From Pelomonas sp047654785 (GTDB taxonomy: Bacteria; Pseudomonadota; Gammaproteobacteria; Burkholderiales; Burkholderiaceae_C): a stretch of 64,000 bases of DNA. This document shows positions 12,574-21,948 of the stretch, in pieces. Under the pieces are notes generated by a model. The model was given only the letters and a program-made list of their open reading frames with translations, did no database searches and was not told the DNA's origin. The translations under genes and the position numbers were made by a program. The DNA is taken from assembly GCF_047654785.1 (NCBI RefSeq), contig NZ_JASGKQ010000002.1:248001-312000 (forward strand), written 5' to 3'. Positions within the stretch are counted from its first letter, which is position 1; every line of letters starts with the position of its first letter.

Positions 12574-13380
12574 ATGACCGACCGCAAGCCCGTGACCCTG
12601 CCGCGCCTGGCGCAGATGCATGCCGGCGGCGAAAAGATCGCCATGCTGACCTGCTACGACGCGGCCTTCGCCGGCCTGCTGGACGAGGCCGGCGTGGACG
12701 TGCTGCTGATCGGCGACTCGCTGGGCAACGTGCTGCAGGGCCGAGGCTCCACGGCCCCGGTCAGCCTGGACGAGATGCGCTACCACACCCGTTGCGTGCG
12801 CCGCGGCGTGAAGTACGCCTTCGTCGTGGCCGACCTGCCGTTCGACAGCTACCACGCGAGCAAGGAAGAGGCCTGGAAGAGCGCGGCCGCGCTGGTGAAG
12901 GCGGGCGCCCACATGGTCAAGCTCGAAGGCGGCGGCTGGACGACCGAGACGGTGCGCTTCATCAGCGAGCGCGGCATCCCGGTGTGCGTGCACCTGGGCT
13001 TCACGCCGCAGACGGTGACGTCGCTGGGCGGCTTCCGCGTGCAGGGGCGCGACGAGGCCGGCGCGGCGCGCATGAAGCGCGAGTCGATGGCGCTGGTCGA
13101 GGCGGGCGCCGCGATGCTGCTCTACGAGATGGTGCCGGCCGCGCTGGCGGCGGAGATCACGGCCGCGTCGCCCGTGCCCGTCATCGGCATCGGCGCGGGC
13201 GTCGGCTGCTCGGGCCAGGTGCTGGTGCTGCACGACATGCTCAACATCACGCCCGGCCGCAAGCCACGCTTCGTCAAGGACTTCATGGCCGGCCGGGACT
13301 CCATCCTGGCCGCGGTGAAGGGCTACGTGGACGAGGTGAAGGCCGGCACCTTCCCGGTCAACGACGTGCACGGCTTCTGA
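12574..13380 (+). CDS. panB: 3-methyl-2-oxobutanoate hydroxymethyltransferase
   Basis: 268 aa. Transfers a hydroxymethyl group from methylene-tetrahydrofolate to ketoisovalerate, the first committed step of pantothenate synthesis. Family motifs seen are MLTCYDAAFA, LLIGDSLGNVLQG, VKLEGG and IGIGAGVGCSGQVLVLHDML. The ATG at 12574 has GAGGA 8 bp upstream; the GTG just before it (12571) is also possible. panC follows after 2 bp, so the two are one operon. The promoter must lie in the 65 bp shared with oxyR. Confidence 0.97.
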   Translation: MTDRKPVTLPRLAQMHAGGEKIAMLTCYDAAFAGLLDEAGVDVLLIGDSLGNVLQGRGSTAPVSLDEMRYHTRCVRRGVKYAFVVADLPFDSYHASKEEAWKSAAALVKAGAHMVKLEGGGWTTETVRFISERGIPVCVHLGFTPQTVTSLGGFRVQGRDEAGAARMKRESMALVEAGAAMLLYEMVPAALAAEITAASPVPVIGIGAGVGCSGQVLVLHDMLNITPGRKPRFVKDFMAGRDSILAAVKGYVDEVKAGTFPVNDVHGF

Positions 13381-13382
13381 AC

Positions 13383-14240
13383 ATGCAGCTCATCCACACC
13401 ATTGCCGGGCTGCGCGAGGCGCTCGCGCCGCACCGCGAGCGCGGCTTCGTACCGACCATGGGCAACCTGCACGACGGCCACCTGGCGCTCGTCCAGCAGG
13501 CGCGCGCGCTGGTCGGCCCGGCCGGCACGGTGGTGGCGAGCATCTTCGTGAACCGGCTGCAGTTCGCGCCGCACGAGGACTTCGACACCTACCCGCGCAC
13601 GCTGGCGCGCGACTGCGCGCTGCTGGAGGGCGCGGGCTGCGACATCGTCTTCGCGCCCTCGGAGAGCGAGCTGTACCCCGAGCCACAGGGCTACAAGGTG
13701 GTGCCGCCGGCCGAGCTGGCGGACATCCTCGAGGGCCACTTCCGCCCCGGCTTCTTCACCGGCGTCTGCACCGTCGTCCACAAGCTGTTCAACATCGTGC
13801 AGCCGACGCTGGCGGTGTTCGGCAAGAAGGACTACCAGCAGCTGATGGTCATCCGCCGCATGGTGGCGCAGATGGCGTTGCCCATCGCCATCCACGGCGG
13901 CGAGACGCGCCGCAGCGAGGCCCCGGGCAGCGAAGGCCTGGCGCTGTCCTCGCGCAACGGCTACCTGAGCGAGGCCGAGAAGGCCGAGGCGCTGCGCCTG
14001 TCGCGCGCCCTGAAGGCGCTGATCGCCCGCTGGCAGGCCGGCGAGCGCGGCCTGGCCGCGATGGAGGCCGACGCGATGCAGGCCTTGCGCGACGCCGGCT
14101 GGGCGCCGGACTACCTGACGCTGCGCCGCCAGCACGACCTGGGCCCCGCTGTCGCCGGCCAGCCGCTGGTCGCGCTGGGCGCCGCCCGGCTGGGCAAGAC
14201 CCGGCTGATCGACAACCTCGAGGCCGCCGCCGTCAGTTGA
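13383..14240 (+). CDS. panC: pantothenate synthetase (pantoate-beta-alanine ligase)
   Basis: 285 aa. Joins pantoate and beta-alanine with ATP to make pantothenate. It has the nucleotidyl-transferase motifs FVPTMGNLHDGH, FGKKDYQQL and the KMSKS-like LSSRNGYLS. The start is 2 bp after the panB stop, so translation is coupled. Its 3' end overlaps the converging FKBP gene by 8 bp. Confidence 0.97.
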   Translation: MQLIHTIAGLREALAPHRERGFVPTMGNLHDGHLALVQQARALVGPAGTVVASIFVNRLQFAPHEDFDTYPRTLARDCALLEGAGCDIVFAPSESELYPEPQGYKVVPPAELADILEGHFRPGFFTGVCTVVHKLFNIVQPTLAVFGKKDYQQLMVIRRMVAQMALPIAIHGGETRRSEAPGSEGLALSSRNGYLSEAEKAEALRLSRALKALIARWQAGERGLAAMEADAMQALRDAGWAPDYLTLRRQHDLGPAVAGQPLVALGAARLGKTRLIDNLEAAAVS

Positions 14241-14712
14241 CGCCGACGAGCTCCACGTCGAACACCAGCGCCGCGTTCGGCGGGATCGTGCCGCCGCCGG
14301 CCCCCGCGCTGCCGTAGCCCAGCGCGGCCGGGATGGTGAGGGTGCGCTTGCCGCCCACCTTCATGCCGGTGACGCCCTGGTCGAAGCCGGGGATCACCGC
14401 GTTCGTGCCGAGCTTGAACACCAGCGGCGTCTTGCCGACCGAGGTGTCGAACTGCGTGCCCTTGGTGCTGGCCACGCGCACGTCGTACAGGTAGCCGGTG
14501 TAGTGGACGGAGACCGTCTTGCCGGCATCGGCCTGCAGTCCGGTGCCCGGCGTCGTGTCGGCGACCTTGAGGGCGGTCACTGCCTGCCAGCCGTTCGGAT
14601 CCTGATTGACGGGCGTGCCCGCATCGCCGCCGCCACCGCCGCAGGCGGCAAGGGCGAGGCTGGCGCTCAGGGCGAGCAGGAGGGCGGAGCGGCGGGAGGC
14701 GGACTGGGACAT
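14233..14712 (-). CDS. FKBP-type peptidyl-prolyl isomerase, lipoprotein
   Basis: 159 aa. Catalyses prolyl cis-trans isomerisation in the periplasm. The signal peptide ends at lipobox L21-A-A-C24, followed by a Gly linker. The FKBP fold spans about 55-159 with VSVHYTGYLYD, VIPGFDQGVTGMKVGGKR and TIPAALGYG. It overlaps panC tail to tail by 8 bp. It is divergent from a cyclophilin lipoprotein, so two unrelated secreted prolyl isomerases share one 141-bp promoter region. Confidence 0.93.
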   Translation of the reverse strand: MSQSASRRSALLLALSASLALAACGGGGGDAGTPVNQDPNGWQAVTALKVADTTPGTGLQADAGKTVSVHYTGYLYDVRVASTKGTQFDTSVGKTPLVFKLGTNAVIPGFDQGVTGMKVGGKRTLTIPAALGYGSAGAGGGTIPPNAALVFDVELVGVN

Positions 14713-14853
14713 GGCGATCAAGACAGGCGGACGAGGAAACCCCGCTCGTGGCGGGCGGCGCGCACTATAGCCACCCGGCCGTAAGCGCTTGTAAGCCCGG
14801 TCAACCCATGTAGGCAGCGGGCGTTGGCCCACCCCATGCCCAGGAGTGTTGCC

Positions 14854-15561
14854 ATGCGCCCGATCCCCCGCCTCGCCGGCCTCGCCCTCAGCCTCGGCCT
14901 GGCCGCGCTGCTCAGCGCCTGCGGCGGCGGCGCGTCCATCGAGATCGGCGGCGGCTGGGGCGACGGCGGCAGCGGCACGCCCTATCCGCGGCCCCAGCCC
15001 CAGCCCAACCCGCCCACGCTGTCGTGCAGCGCGGCGGGGCTGGCGGCGTCCGCGGCCAGCCGCTGGGGCACCGTGTGCATGCTGACCAGCAGCGGCGAGA
15101 TGGTCGTGGAGCTGTACGACAGCTACGCGCCGCAGACGGTGGCCAACTTCTACCGCTACGTGGCCGCCGGCTTCTACACGAACACGCTGATCCACCGCGT
15201 GGACCGCGACTTCGTCGTGCAGGGCGGCGGCTACGCGCCGGGCATGGTCGAGAAGCGGCCGCTGTACCCGCCCATCCCGCTGGAGAGCAACAACGGCCTG
15301 TCCAACCTGCGCGGCACCATCGCCATGCCGCGCCGCAGCGGCCCGGACTCCGCCACCAGCGAGTTCTTCTTCAACGTGGTGGACAACACCGGGCTGGACT
15401 ACCAGAGCGCCGCCAAGCCGGGCTACGCCGTCTTCGGCCGCATCATCTCCGGCCTGGCCACGCTGGACGCGATCAACGTCGTGCCGGTCTACCGCTACAG
15501 CGCCACCGACCTCCAGCCACGCACCGAGGTGCTGGTGTACTGGATGCAGCGGCTGAAGTAG
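14854..15561 (+). CDS. cyclophilin-type peptidyl-prolyl isomerase, lipoprotein
   Basis: 235 aa. The signal peptide ends with lipobox L-S-A-C23. A Pro/Gly linker (YPRPQPQPNPP) separates the anchor from a cyclophilin domain at about 75-235. Active-site elements are visible: LIHRVDRDFVVQGGGY, RGTIAMPRRSG, then SEFFFNVVDN. AGGAG lies upstream of the ATG at 14854, which decides the start against an in-frame ATG at 14824. It meets recG tail to tail (15 bp). Confidence 0.93.
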   Translation: MRPIPRLAGLALSLGLAALLSACGGGASIEIGGGWGDGGSGTPYPRPQPQPNPPTLSCSAAGLAASAASRWGTVCMLTSSGEMVVELYDSYAPQTVANFYRYVAAGFYTNTLIHRVDRDFVVQGGGYAPGMVEKRPLYPPIPLESNNGLSNLRGTIAMPRRSGPDSATSEFFFNVVDNTGLDYQSAAKPGYAVFGRIISGLATLDAINVVPVYRYSATDLQPRTEVLVYWMQRLK

Positions 15562-15576
15562 CCGCGCGTCAGGACT

Positions 15577-17655
15577 TCAGGCCTTCAGGAACTCGGCCTT
15601 AGTCCCGAGCCAGCGCGCCACCTGGCGCCGCGCGGCGTCGGGATGCGCGTCCAGCAGCTGCGGCGCCAGCGCGCGGGCGGCCTGCAGCAGCGGCGCGTCT
15701 TCCTGCAGATCGGCGAAGCGCAGCAGCTCGGCGCCGCTCTGGCGGGCGCCCATGAACTCGCCGGGGCCGCGGATGTCGAGGTCGCGGCGCGCGATCTCGA
15801 AGCCGTCGGTGGTCTCGGCCATGGCCTTGAGCCGCGCCTTGCCGGTGTCGGACAGCGGCGGGCTGTAGAGCAGCACGCAGACGCTGGCCTTCGCGCCGCG
15901 CCCGACCCGGCCGCGCAGCTGGTGCAGTTGCGCCAGGCCGAAGCGCTCCGCGTGCTCGATGACCATCAGGCTGGCGTTGGGCACGTCCACGCCGACCTCG
16001 ATGACGGTGGTGGCCACCAGCACGCTCATCGCGCCGCCGCTGAACTGCGCCATCACGGCCGCCTTGTCGGCCGGCGCCATGCGGCCGTGCAGCAGGCCCA
16101 CCGAGGCGCCGGCCAGCGCCTGGCTCAGCTCGGCGTGCGTCTCGGTGGCGTTGCGCAGGTCCACGGCCTCGGACTCCTCCACCAGCGGGCACACCCAGTA
16201 GACCTGCGCGCCGTCGGCCACCGCCATGCGGATCTTGTCGATCACCTCGTCGCGCTTGGCCAGCGTGAACACCTTGGTGACGATGGGGCTGCGGCCGGGC
16301 GGCAGCTCGTCGATGGTGGAGACGTCCAGGTCGGCGAAATAGGTCATCGCCAGCGTGCGCGGGATCGGCGTCGCGCTCATCATCAGCAGGTGCGGCTCCA
16401 GGTCCATTGATTTGAGCTTGTTGCGCAAGGCCAGCCGCTGCGCGACGCCGAAGCGGTGCTGCTCGTCGATGACGGCCAGGCCCAGCTTGGCGAAGCGCAC
16501 CTTGTCCTCGATGACGGCGTGGGTGCCGACGACGAGCTGCGCCTCGCCCGAGGCGGCGGCGTCCAGCATCTTCTGCCGCGCCCGGCCCTTGACGCTGCCG
16601 GTGATCCACGCGACCCGCAGCCCCAGCGGCTCCAGCCAGCCGATCAGCTTGCGGAAGTGCTGCTCGGCGAGGATTTCCGTGGGCGCCATCAGCGCGCATT
16701 GCCAGCCGGCGTCGATCGCGACGGCGGCGGCCAGCGCGGCGACCACGGTCTTGCCCGAGCCCACGTCGCCCTGCAGCAGCCGGTGCATGGGCTGCGGGCG
16801 GGCCAGGTCCTGCGCGATCTCCTCGGCGACGCGCCGCTGCGCGGCCGTGAGCTGGAAGGGCAGCGCCGCCAGCAGCCGCTCGTGCAGGCCGCCGGGCGCG
16901 GCGCGCAGCGCGGGCGCGACGAGCCGCGCGCGCTCGCGCTGGGCCTGCAGCTGCGACAGCTGCTGCGCCAGCAGCTCCTCGAACTTGAGCCGGTGCCAGG
17001 CCGGGTGGTCGTGCGCATGCAGCGCGGCCTGCGAGGCCTCGGGCGGCGGGTGGTGCAGGTAGTGCAGCGCGTCCTTCAGCGGCGGCAGGCCGCGCGGCAC
17101 GGTGCCGGCCGGCAGGATCTCGCGCAGGTCCGCCCGCGCGAGGCCCGAGGCCACGGCCTTGCGCAGATAGGCCTGCGGCAGCTGCGCCGAGGCCGGGTAG
17201 ACGGGCGTGAGCGAGGCGGCGAGCGGCGTGCCGCCGTCCACGGCCTTGACGGCCGGGTGCACCATCTCGCGGCCGAAGAAGCCGATGCGCGCCTCGCCGC
17301 GGATGCGCAGCCGCGTGCCGGCGGCCATGAGCTTCTGCTGCGACGGGTAGAAGTGCAGGAAGCGCAACAGCAGCGTGCCGCCGGCCTCGGGGCGGCCGGG
17401 CGCCGCCGAGTCGTCCTGCACCCGCACCAGCAGCTGGCGGCGGCCGCGCAGATCGACCTGGCAGTCCACCACCACGCCCTCCACCTGCGCCGGCTCCCCC
17501 TCGCGCAGCGCGGCGATGGGCGTCAGGCGGGTCTCGTCCTCGTAGCGCAGCGGCAGGTGCAGCGCCAGGTCGATGTCGCGCAGCAGGCCGAGCTTCTCCA
17601 TCGCCTTCTGCGGCGCGGACTTGGCGGCGGGCGGGGAGGAAGCGGCCACAGGCAT
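15577..17655 (-). CDS. recG: ATP-dependent DNA helicase RecG
   Basis: 692 aa (E. coli: 693). Remodels branched DNA and stalled forks. The N-terminal wedge/OB domain (VVDCQVDLRGRRQLLVRVQD) comes first, then helicase motif I GDVGSGKT, motif II DEQHRFG, motif III SATPIPRT, and motif VI Q-L-R-G-R-V-G-R. The start at 17655 gives the usual length; sequence upstream in frame is not RecG-like. It follows putA by 183 bp, a gap that holds a dispersed repeat and a hairpin. Confidence 0.97.
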   Translation of the reverse strand: MPVAASSPPAAKSAPQKAMEKLGLLRDIDLALHLPLRYEDETRLTPIAALREGEPAQVEGVVVDCQVDLRGRRQLLVRVQDDSAAPGRPEAGGTLLLRFLHFYPSQQKLMAAGTRLRIRGEARIGFFGREMVHPAVKAVDGGTPLAASLTPVYPASAQLPQAYLRKAVASGLARADLREILPAGTVPRGLPPLKDALHYLHHPPPEASQAALHAHDHPAWHRLKFEELLAQQLSQLQAQRERARLVAPALRAAPGGLHERLLAALPFQLTAAQRRVAEEIAQDLARPQPMHRLLQGDVGSGKTVVAALAAAVAIDAGWQCALMAPTEILAEQHFRKLIGWLEPLGLRVAWITGSVKGRARQKMLDAAASGEAQLVVGTHAVIEDKVRFAKLGLAVIDEQHRFGVAQRLALRNKLKSMDLEPHLLMMSATPIPRTLAMTYFADLDVSTIDELPPGRSPIVTKVFTLAKRDEVIDKIRMAVADGAQVYWVCPLVEESEAVDLRNATETHAELSQALAGASVGLLHGRMAPADKAAVMAQFSGGAMSVLVATTVIEVGVDVPNASLMVIEHAERFGLAQLHQLRGRVGRGAKASVCVLLYSPPLSDTGKARLKAMAETTDGFEIARRDLDIRGPGEFMGARQSGAELLRFADLQEDAPLLQAARALAPQLLDAHPDAARRQVARWLGTKAEFLKA

Positions 17656-17696
17656 GGCGGCATTTTGCGGTGCCACTCGCAGACCACGACACACGC

Positions 17697-17785
17697 GGGC
17701 CGAGCGCCGGGCCGCTCCCAAGCCGGCCCGCGGGCGATGTGCGAGCGGGGCACGCCCCGCGAGCATCGCCGCCCCCTCGGGGGGC
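17697..17785 (-). repeat. dispersed GC-rich intergenic repeat, copy A
   Basis: Read on the minus strand this is a GCCCCCCGAGGGGGC hairpin, a 40-nt stem-loop (arms GCGATG/CATCGC around GCGGGG/CCCCGC), then a 34-nt block ending in GGAGCGGCCCGGCGCTCGG. Hairpin and block recur before mnmG (37505-37552), without the middle stem-loop. It lies between putA and recG, so a role as terminator or processing site is possible. Confidence 0.6.
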
Positions 17786-17789
17786 CGGT

Positions 17790-17822
17790 CAGGCTTGCCG
17801 GCGTTCAGCCGGCGCAAGCCTG
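17790..17822 (-). terminator. stem-loop just after putA
   Basis: CAGGCTTGC at 17790 pairs with GCAAGCCTG ending at 17822, with an inner CGGC/GCCG stem and a 5-nt loop. It begins 17 bp after the putA stop. There is no U-run, so it may stabilise the mRNA or act with Rho rather than end transcription by itself. Confidence 0.4.
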
Positions 17823-17838
17823 GACGGGGGGCCTCACC

Positions 17839-20800
17839 TCATTCCACCCCGGCCAGCAACGCCGCATTGCCGCCCGCGGCGGCGGTGTTGACCGTCAGCG
17901 TCTGCTCGGCCGTGAAGCGGTAGAGCTGGCGCACATGGCCGGCCGCGGTGACCAGCGGCAGGATGGCGCCGGGCCGCAGGGCCAGCGCCTGGGCCAGCGC
18001 GTGCGCGGCGGCCGGGTCCGACGACGCGAGCGCCACGCCCGCGAGCTGCGGCGCGGCCAGCAGGCCGGGCAGGGCCGCGTCGGGCAGCAGCGTCAGCGCG
18101 TCGGCCGGCAGGCCGGCGCGCAGCAGGGCCTGGCGGGCACGCTCGTCGCCGCCCAGCCAGAGGGCGCTGTTGCCGGCCAGCAGCGCGCTGACGGCCGCGG
18201 CCAGGCCGGCCTCGGCGCGGCCCAGCACCGCGAACACGCCGCGGGCGTGGTGGCGCAGCGTGTTGCTCTCGCCGGTGGGGCCGGGCAGCACGGCGTCGGC
18301 GAACAGCGATTGCGCGGCCGTGAACAGGCCGCGCAGCGCGATGGCGGTGGGCGCGTCCAGCGTGTCGGCGGCGCGGCGCAGCGTGGCGATGCGCGCGTCC
18401 AGCGGCGTGTCGCGCCAGCCGGTGTCGGCGGCCACGGCCAGCGGGTCGGCGCGGCCGTCCAGCGCCAGCGGCGGCGCGGCGGCGGCGATCACCGGCTCGG
18501 CGCAGAAGCGGCGCAGGTAGTCCGGCCCGCCGGCCTTGGGGCCGGTGCCGGACAGGCCCTCGCCACCGAAGGGCTGCACGCCGACGACCGCGCCGATGAT
18601 GTTGCGGTTGACGTAGACGTTGCCGATGCGCGCCGCGTCGGCCAGGCGCTGGGCGCGGCTGTCGATGCGGGTCTGGATGCCGAGCGTGAGGCCGTAGCCC
18701 AGTGCGTTGATCTGCTGGACGACCTCGTCCACCGGGTCGTCGAAGCGCACGACGTGCAGCACCGGGCCGAAGATTTCCTCGCCGAGCTGATCGATGCGCG
18801 CGAGCTCGAAGGCGACCGGGCGGATCTGCCGCGGCAGCGGCTCGGCCACGGGCGCCTCGGCGATGAGGCGGGCCTCGCGCTTCAGGCGCTCGACGTGGCG
18901 GCTGATGCTGGCGTGGGCCTCGTCGTCGATGACGGGGCCGACGTCGGTCGCCAGCCTGGCGGGCTGGCCGACGTGCAGCTCTTGGAGAGCGCCCTTCAGC
19001 ATCTCGATGACGCCGTCGGCGATGCTGGACTGCACGCACAGCAGCCGCAGCGCCGAGCAGCGCTGGCCGGCCGAGCGGAAGGCGCTCTGCACGACGGCGT
19101 CGATGACCTGCTCGGGCAGCGCGGTGGAGTCCACCACCATCGCGTTGAGGCCGCCGGTCTCGGCGATCAGCGGGACGGGTGAGTTTTGCTTGGCGGCCAG
19201 CGCCTTGTTGATGATCTGCGCGACGGCCGTGGAGCCGGTGAAGCAGACGCCGGCCGTGTGCGCGTGGGCGACGAGCCCGGCGCCGACGGTCTCGCCCGCG
19301 CCGTGCAGCAGCGCCAGCGCGTCGGCCGGCACGCCGGCCTCATGCAGCAGCTCGACCATCCGCAGCGCGACATAGGGCGTCTGCTCGGCCGGCTTGGCGG
19401 CCACGCTGTTGCCCGCGACCAGCGCGGCGGCGACCTGGCCCGCGAAGATCGCCAGCGGGAAGTTCCACGGGCTGATGCAGACGAACACGCCTCGGCCCTG
19501 CATCAACGCGGCGTCCTGCTCGGCGATGTCGGCGTAGTAACGCAGGAAGTCCACGGCCTCGCGCACCTCGGCGACGCAGTCGGCCTGGGTCTTGAACGCC
19601 TCCTTGACGAGCAGCGCACAGAACTCGGGCAGGCGCGCGTCCAGCGCATCGGCGGCGCGGCGCAGCGCGGCGGCGCGCTGGGCGACGGGCGCCGCGCTCC
19701 AGCCCGCGAAGCCGGCGTGCAGGCGCTGCATCGCGGCGTCCACGCCCGCCGCCGTGGCCTCGGGCACGGGCTGCACGGCGGTGGCGGCCAGCGCGGCCTG
19801 CAGCGGCGCGCGCTGGGCGGGGGCGGTGAGGTCCGCGCCCGTGGAGTTGGCGCGGCCGCGGCCTTCGGCGTCCAGGTACAGCGCGGGCGGCAGCGGCAGC
19901 GCGCTGGCGTCACGCACGTCCAGCAGCGGCGAGCCGAGCAGCTCGGGCACCTGCACCGCGGGGTCGGCCAGCTGGTGCACGAAGGAGGAGTTGGCGCCGT
20001 TCTCCAGCAGCCGGCGCACGAGGTAGGCGAGCAGGTCGCGGTGCTCGCCGACGGGGGCGTAGACGCGGCAGGGGATGGTGCCGTCCTTCAGCACCTCGCG
20101 GTACACGCCCTCGCCCATGCCGTGCAGGCGCTGCATCTCAAAGGCGGCATTCGCGGAGCGGGCCATCTGCACGATGGCGGCGATGGTGCCGGCGTTGTGG
20201 CTGGCGAACTGCGGGTAGATGACGTCGGCGTGCTGGATGAGCGCGCGGGCGCAGGCGAGGTAGCTCACGTCGGTGTGCTGCTTGTGCGTGAACACCGGGT
20301 AGTGCGCCAGGCCCAGCTCCTGCGCGCGCTTGATCTCGCCGTCCCAGTAAGCACCCTTGACCAGCCGCACCATGAAGCGCAGCCCGTGCTTGCGGGCGAT
20401 GGCGGCCACCTCGTCGACGACGGCCAGCGCCCGCGTCTGGTAGGCCTGCACCGCGAGGCCGAAGCCGCGCCACTGCGGGTAGGCCGCGGCGATGCGCGCG
20501 GCCAGCGTGTCGAGCACGTCCAGCGACAGCTCCAGGCGGTCCACCTCCTCGGCGTCGATGGTCAGGTTGATGTTGGCGGCGGCGGCCAGCTCGATGAGCT
20601 GCCACACGCGCGGCAGCAGCTCGGCGAAGACGCGCTCGCGCTGCAGCACCTCGTAGCGGCTGAACAGCGCGCTCAGCTTGATGGAGATGCCGTCCGACCC
20701 CTCGGGGCTCTCCGCGCGGCGGCCGCCGGCGATGGCCTGGATCGCGCCGATGTAGGCCGCCTGGTAGCGCGCCGCGTCTTCCTCGGTACGGGCGCCCTCG

Positions 20801-21396
20801 CCCAGCATGTCGTAGCTGAAGCGCAGCTGCTTCTGCTGCTTGCGCGCCGCGTCCGCCTCGCCCATCGCCTCGCGGATGTTGCGGCCCAGCACGAACTGCC
20901 GGCCCAGCAGCTGGATGGCGCGCACCGTGGCGGCCACCACCGTCTGCGCGCCCAGGCGCTTGAACAGGCCGCCGTCGTCCTCCGCGCCCGGCAGGAAGCG
21001 CTTGGACATGGAGATCGCCGAGGCCGACAGCGCCGCCAGCATCTTGTGCGGGCTGCCTTCCGAGGCACCGTCGAAGTCGGCGCGGCCCAGCTGGTCGGCC
21101 GTCAGCGCGATGGCCGTGGGCGCGTCCGGCACGCGCAGCAGCGCCTCGGCCAGCCGCATCAGCGCCAGGCCCTCGGCGCTGGTGATCGGGTACTCGCGCA
21201 GCAGCGATTCCATCGCCCAGAACGGCGCCGGGCTGCGGCGCACCTGCTCCACCCAGGGGCCGGCGGCGGCGAGCACCCGGCCCCAGTCCAGCGCGCCGTC
21301 CAGCCGCGCCGCCAGCGCCTGCACGACGGCGGGCTCGGGCCGGTAGGGGTCGGGCAGGCGGGGCTGTTCGGCGGGGGCGGCGAAGGGCGTGGACAT
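17839..21396 (-). CDS. putA: bifunctional proline dehydrogenase / L-glutamate-gamma-semialdehyde dehydrogenase
   Basis: 1185 aa. Oxidises proline to glutamate in two steps with FAD and NAD. The PRODH domain (about 100-500) carries SIKLSALFSRYE and MVRLVKGAYWDGEIK. The aldehyde dehydrogenase domain (about 570-1000) carries ISPWNFPLAIF, LIAETGGLNAMVVD and the catalytic Cys in SAGQRCSALR. A further C-terminal ALDH-like region fills about 1010-1185. The N-terminal ribbon-helix-helix domain of E. coli PutA (1320 aa) is absent, so this is a type B, non-DNA-binding PutA, which fits the divergent Lrp-type regulator. AGGAGCCCGCC precedes the ATG. Confidence 0.97.
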   Translation of the reverse strand: MSTPFAAPAEQPRLPDPYRPEPAVVQALAARLDGALDWGRVLAAAGPWVEQVRRSPAPFWAMESLLREYPITSAEGLALMRLAEALLRVPDAPTAIALTADQLGRADFDGASEGSPHKMLAALSASAISMSKRFLPGAEDDGGLFKRLGAQTVVAATVRAIQLLGRQFVLGRNIREAMGEADAARKQQKQLRFSYDMLGEGARTEEDAARYQAAYIGAIQAIAGGRRAESPEGSDGISIKLSALFSRYEVLQRERVFAELLPRVWQLIELAAAANINLTIDAEEVDRLELSLDVLDTLAARIAAAYPQWRGFGLAVQAYQTRALAVVDEVAAIARKHGLRFMVRLVKGAYWDGEIKRAQELGLAHYPVFTHKQHTDVSYLACARALIQHADVIYPQFASHNAGTIAAIVQMARSANAAFEMQRLHGMGEGVYREVLKDGTIPCRVYAPVGEHRDLLAYLVRRLLENGANSSFVHQLADPAVQVPELLGSPLLDVRDASALPLPPALYLDAEGRGRANSTGADLTAPAQRAPLQAALAATAVQPVPEATAAGVDAAMQRLHAGFAGWSAAPVAQRAAALRRAADALDARLPEFCALLVKEAFKTQADCVAEVREAVDFLRYYADIAEQDAALMQGRGVFVCISPWNFPLAIFAGQVAAALVAGNSVAAKPAEQTPYVALRMVELLHEAGVPADALALLHGAGETVGAGLVAHAHTAGVCFTGSTAVAQIINKALAAKQNSPVPLIAETGGLNAMVVDSTALPEQVIDAVVQSAFRSAGQRCSALRLLCVQSSIADGVIEMLKGALQELHVGQPARLATDVGPVIDDEAHASISRHVERLKREARLIAEAPVAEPLPRQIRPVAFELARIDQLGEEIFGPVLHVVRFDDPVDEVVQQINALGYGLTLGIQTRIDSRAQRLADAARIGNVYVNRNIIGAVVGVQPFGGEGLSGTGPKAGGPDYLRRFCAEPVIAAAAPPLALDGRADPLAVAADTGWRDTPLDARIATLRRAADTLDAPTAIALRGLFTAAQSLFADAVLPGPTGESNTLRHHARGVFAVLGRAEAGLAAAVSALLAGNSALWLGGDERARQALLRAGLPADALTLLPDAALPGLLAAPQLAGVALASSDPAAAHALAQALALRPGAILPLVTAAGHVRQLYRFTAEQTLTVNTAAAGGNAALLAGVE

Positions 21397-21436
21397 GGCG
21401 GGCTCCTGTGAGATGCGGCAATGTATCGGGCAGTTA

Positions 21437-21454
21437 CTTGGATTAAATTCCAAG
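21437..21454. promoter_or_regulatory. putative operator between putA and its Lrp-type regulator
   Basis: CTTGGA (21437-21442), a TTAAAT spacer and TCCAAG (21449-21454) form an AT-centred inverted repeat, the only AT-rich block between the two divergent genes. The symmetry and position suit an Lrp-family site controlling putA and the regulator itself. Inferred, not matched to a known consensus. Confidence 0.45.
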
Positions 21455-21483
21455 AATCGAGGTATCCACAGAGAAAAATCCAG

Positions 21484-21948
21484 GTGAGCGACGAGCTGGA
21501 CAAGATCGACGCGCGCATCCTGCGCGCGCTGCAGGCGGACGGGCGCATCTCCAACCTGAAGCTGGCGGAGACGGTGCACCTGTCGCCCACGGCCGTGCTG
21601 GAGCGCGTCAAGCGCCTCACGCGCGACGGCTACATCCTCGGCTACGAAGCGCGGCTGAACCCGGCCAGGCTGGGCGCGGCGATGCTGGTCTTCATCGAGG
21701 TGCACCTGGACCGCACGGTGATGGACGTGATGGACAACTTCAAGGCCGCCGTCCAGGCCCGCCCCGAAATCCTCGAATGTCACCTGGTGGCCGGGGGGTT
21801 CGACTACCTGCTGAAAACCCGCGTGCGGGATATGGGTGCATACCGGGAATTCATCGGCAATGTCATCTGGACGCTGCCGGGGGTGCGGGAGACGCGGACT
21901 TATGCGGTGATGGAAGAGGTCAAATCGACGACGGCGCTGGCGTTTTGA
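21484..21948 (+). CDS. Lrp/AsnC-family regulator, probably of putA
   Basis: 154 aa from the GTG at 21484; an ATG at 21421 is in frame, but it would place the operator-like repeat inside the gene. The N-terminal HTH (LDKIDARILRALQADGRISN...LSPTAVLERVKRL) and C-terminal RAM domain (ECHLVAGGFDYLLKTRVRDM) are typical. Lrp-type activators divergent from putA are known to turn it on with proline (PutR/BkdR-like). The position supports the same role here. The start codon is uncertain. Confidence 0.88.
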   Translation: MSDELDKIDARILRALQADGRISNLKLAETVHLSPTAVLERVKRLTRDGYILGYEARLNPARLGAAMLVFIEVHLDRTVMDVMDNFKAAVQARPEILECHLVAGGFDYLLKTRVRDMGAYREFIGNVIWTLPGVRETRTYAVMEEVKSTTALAF

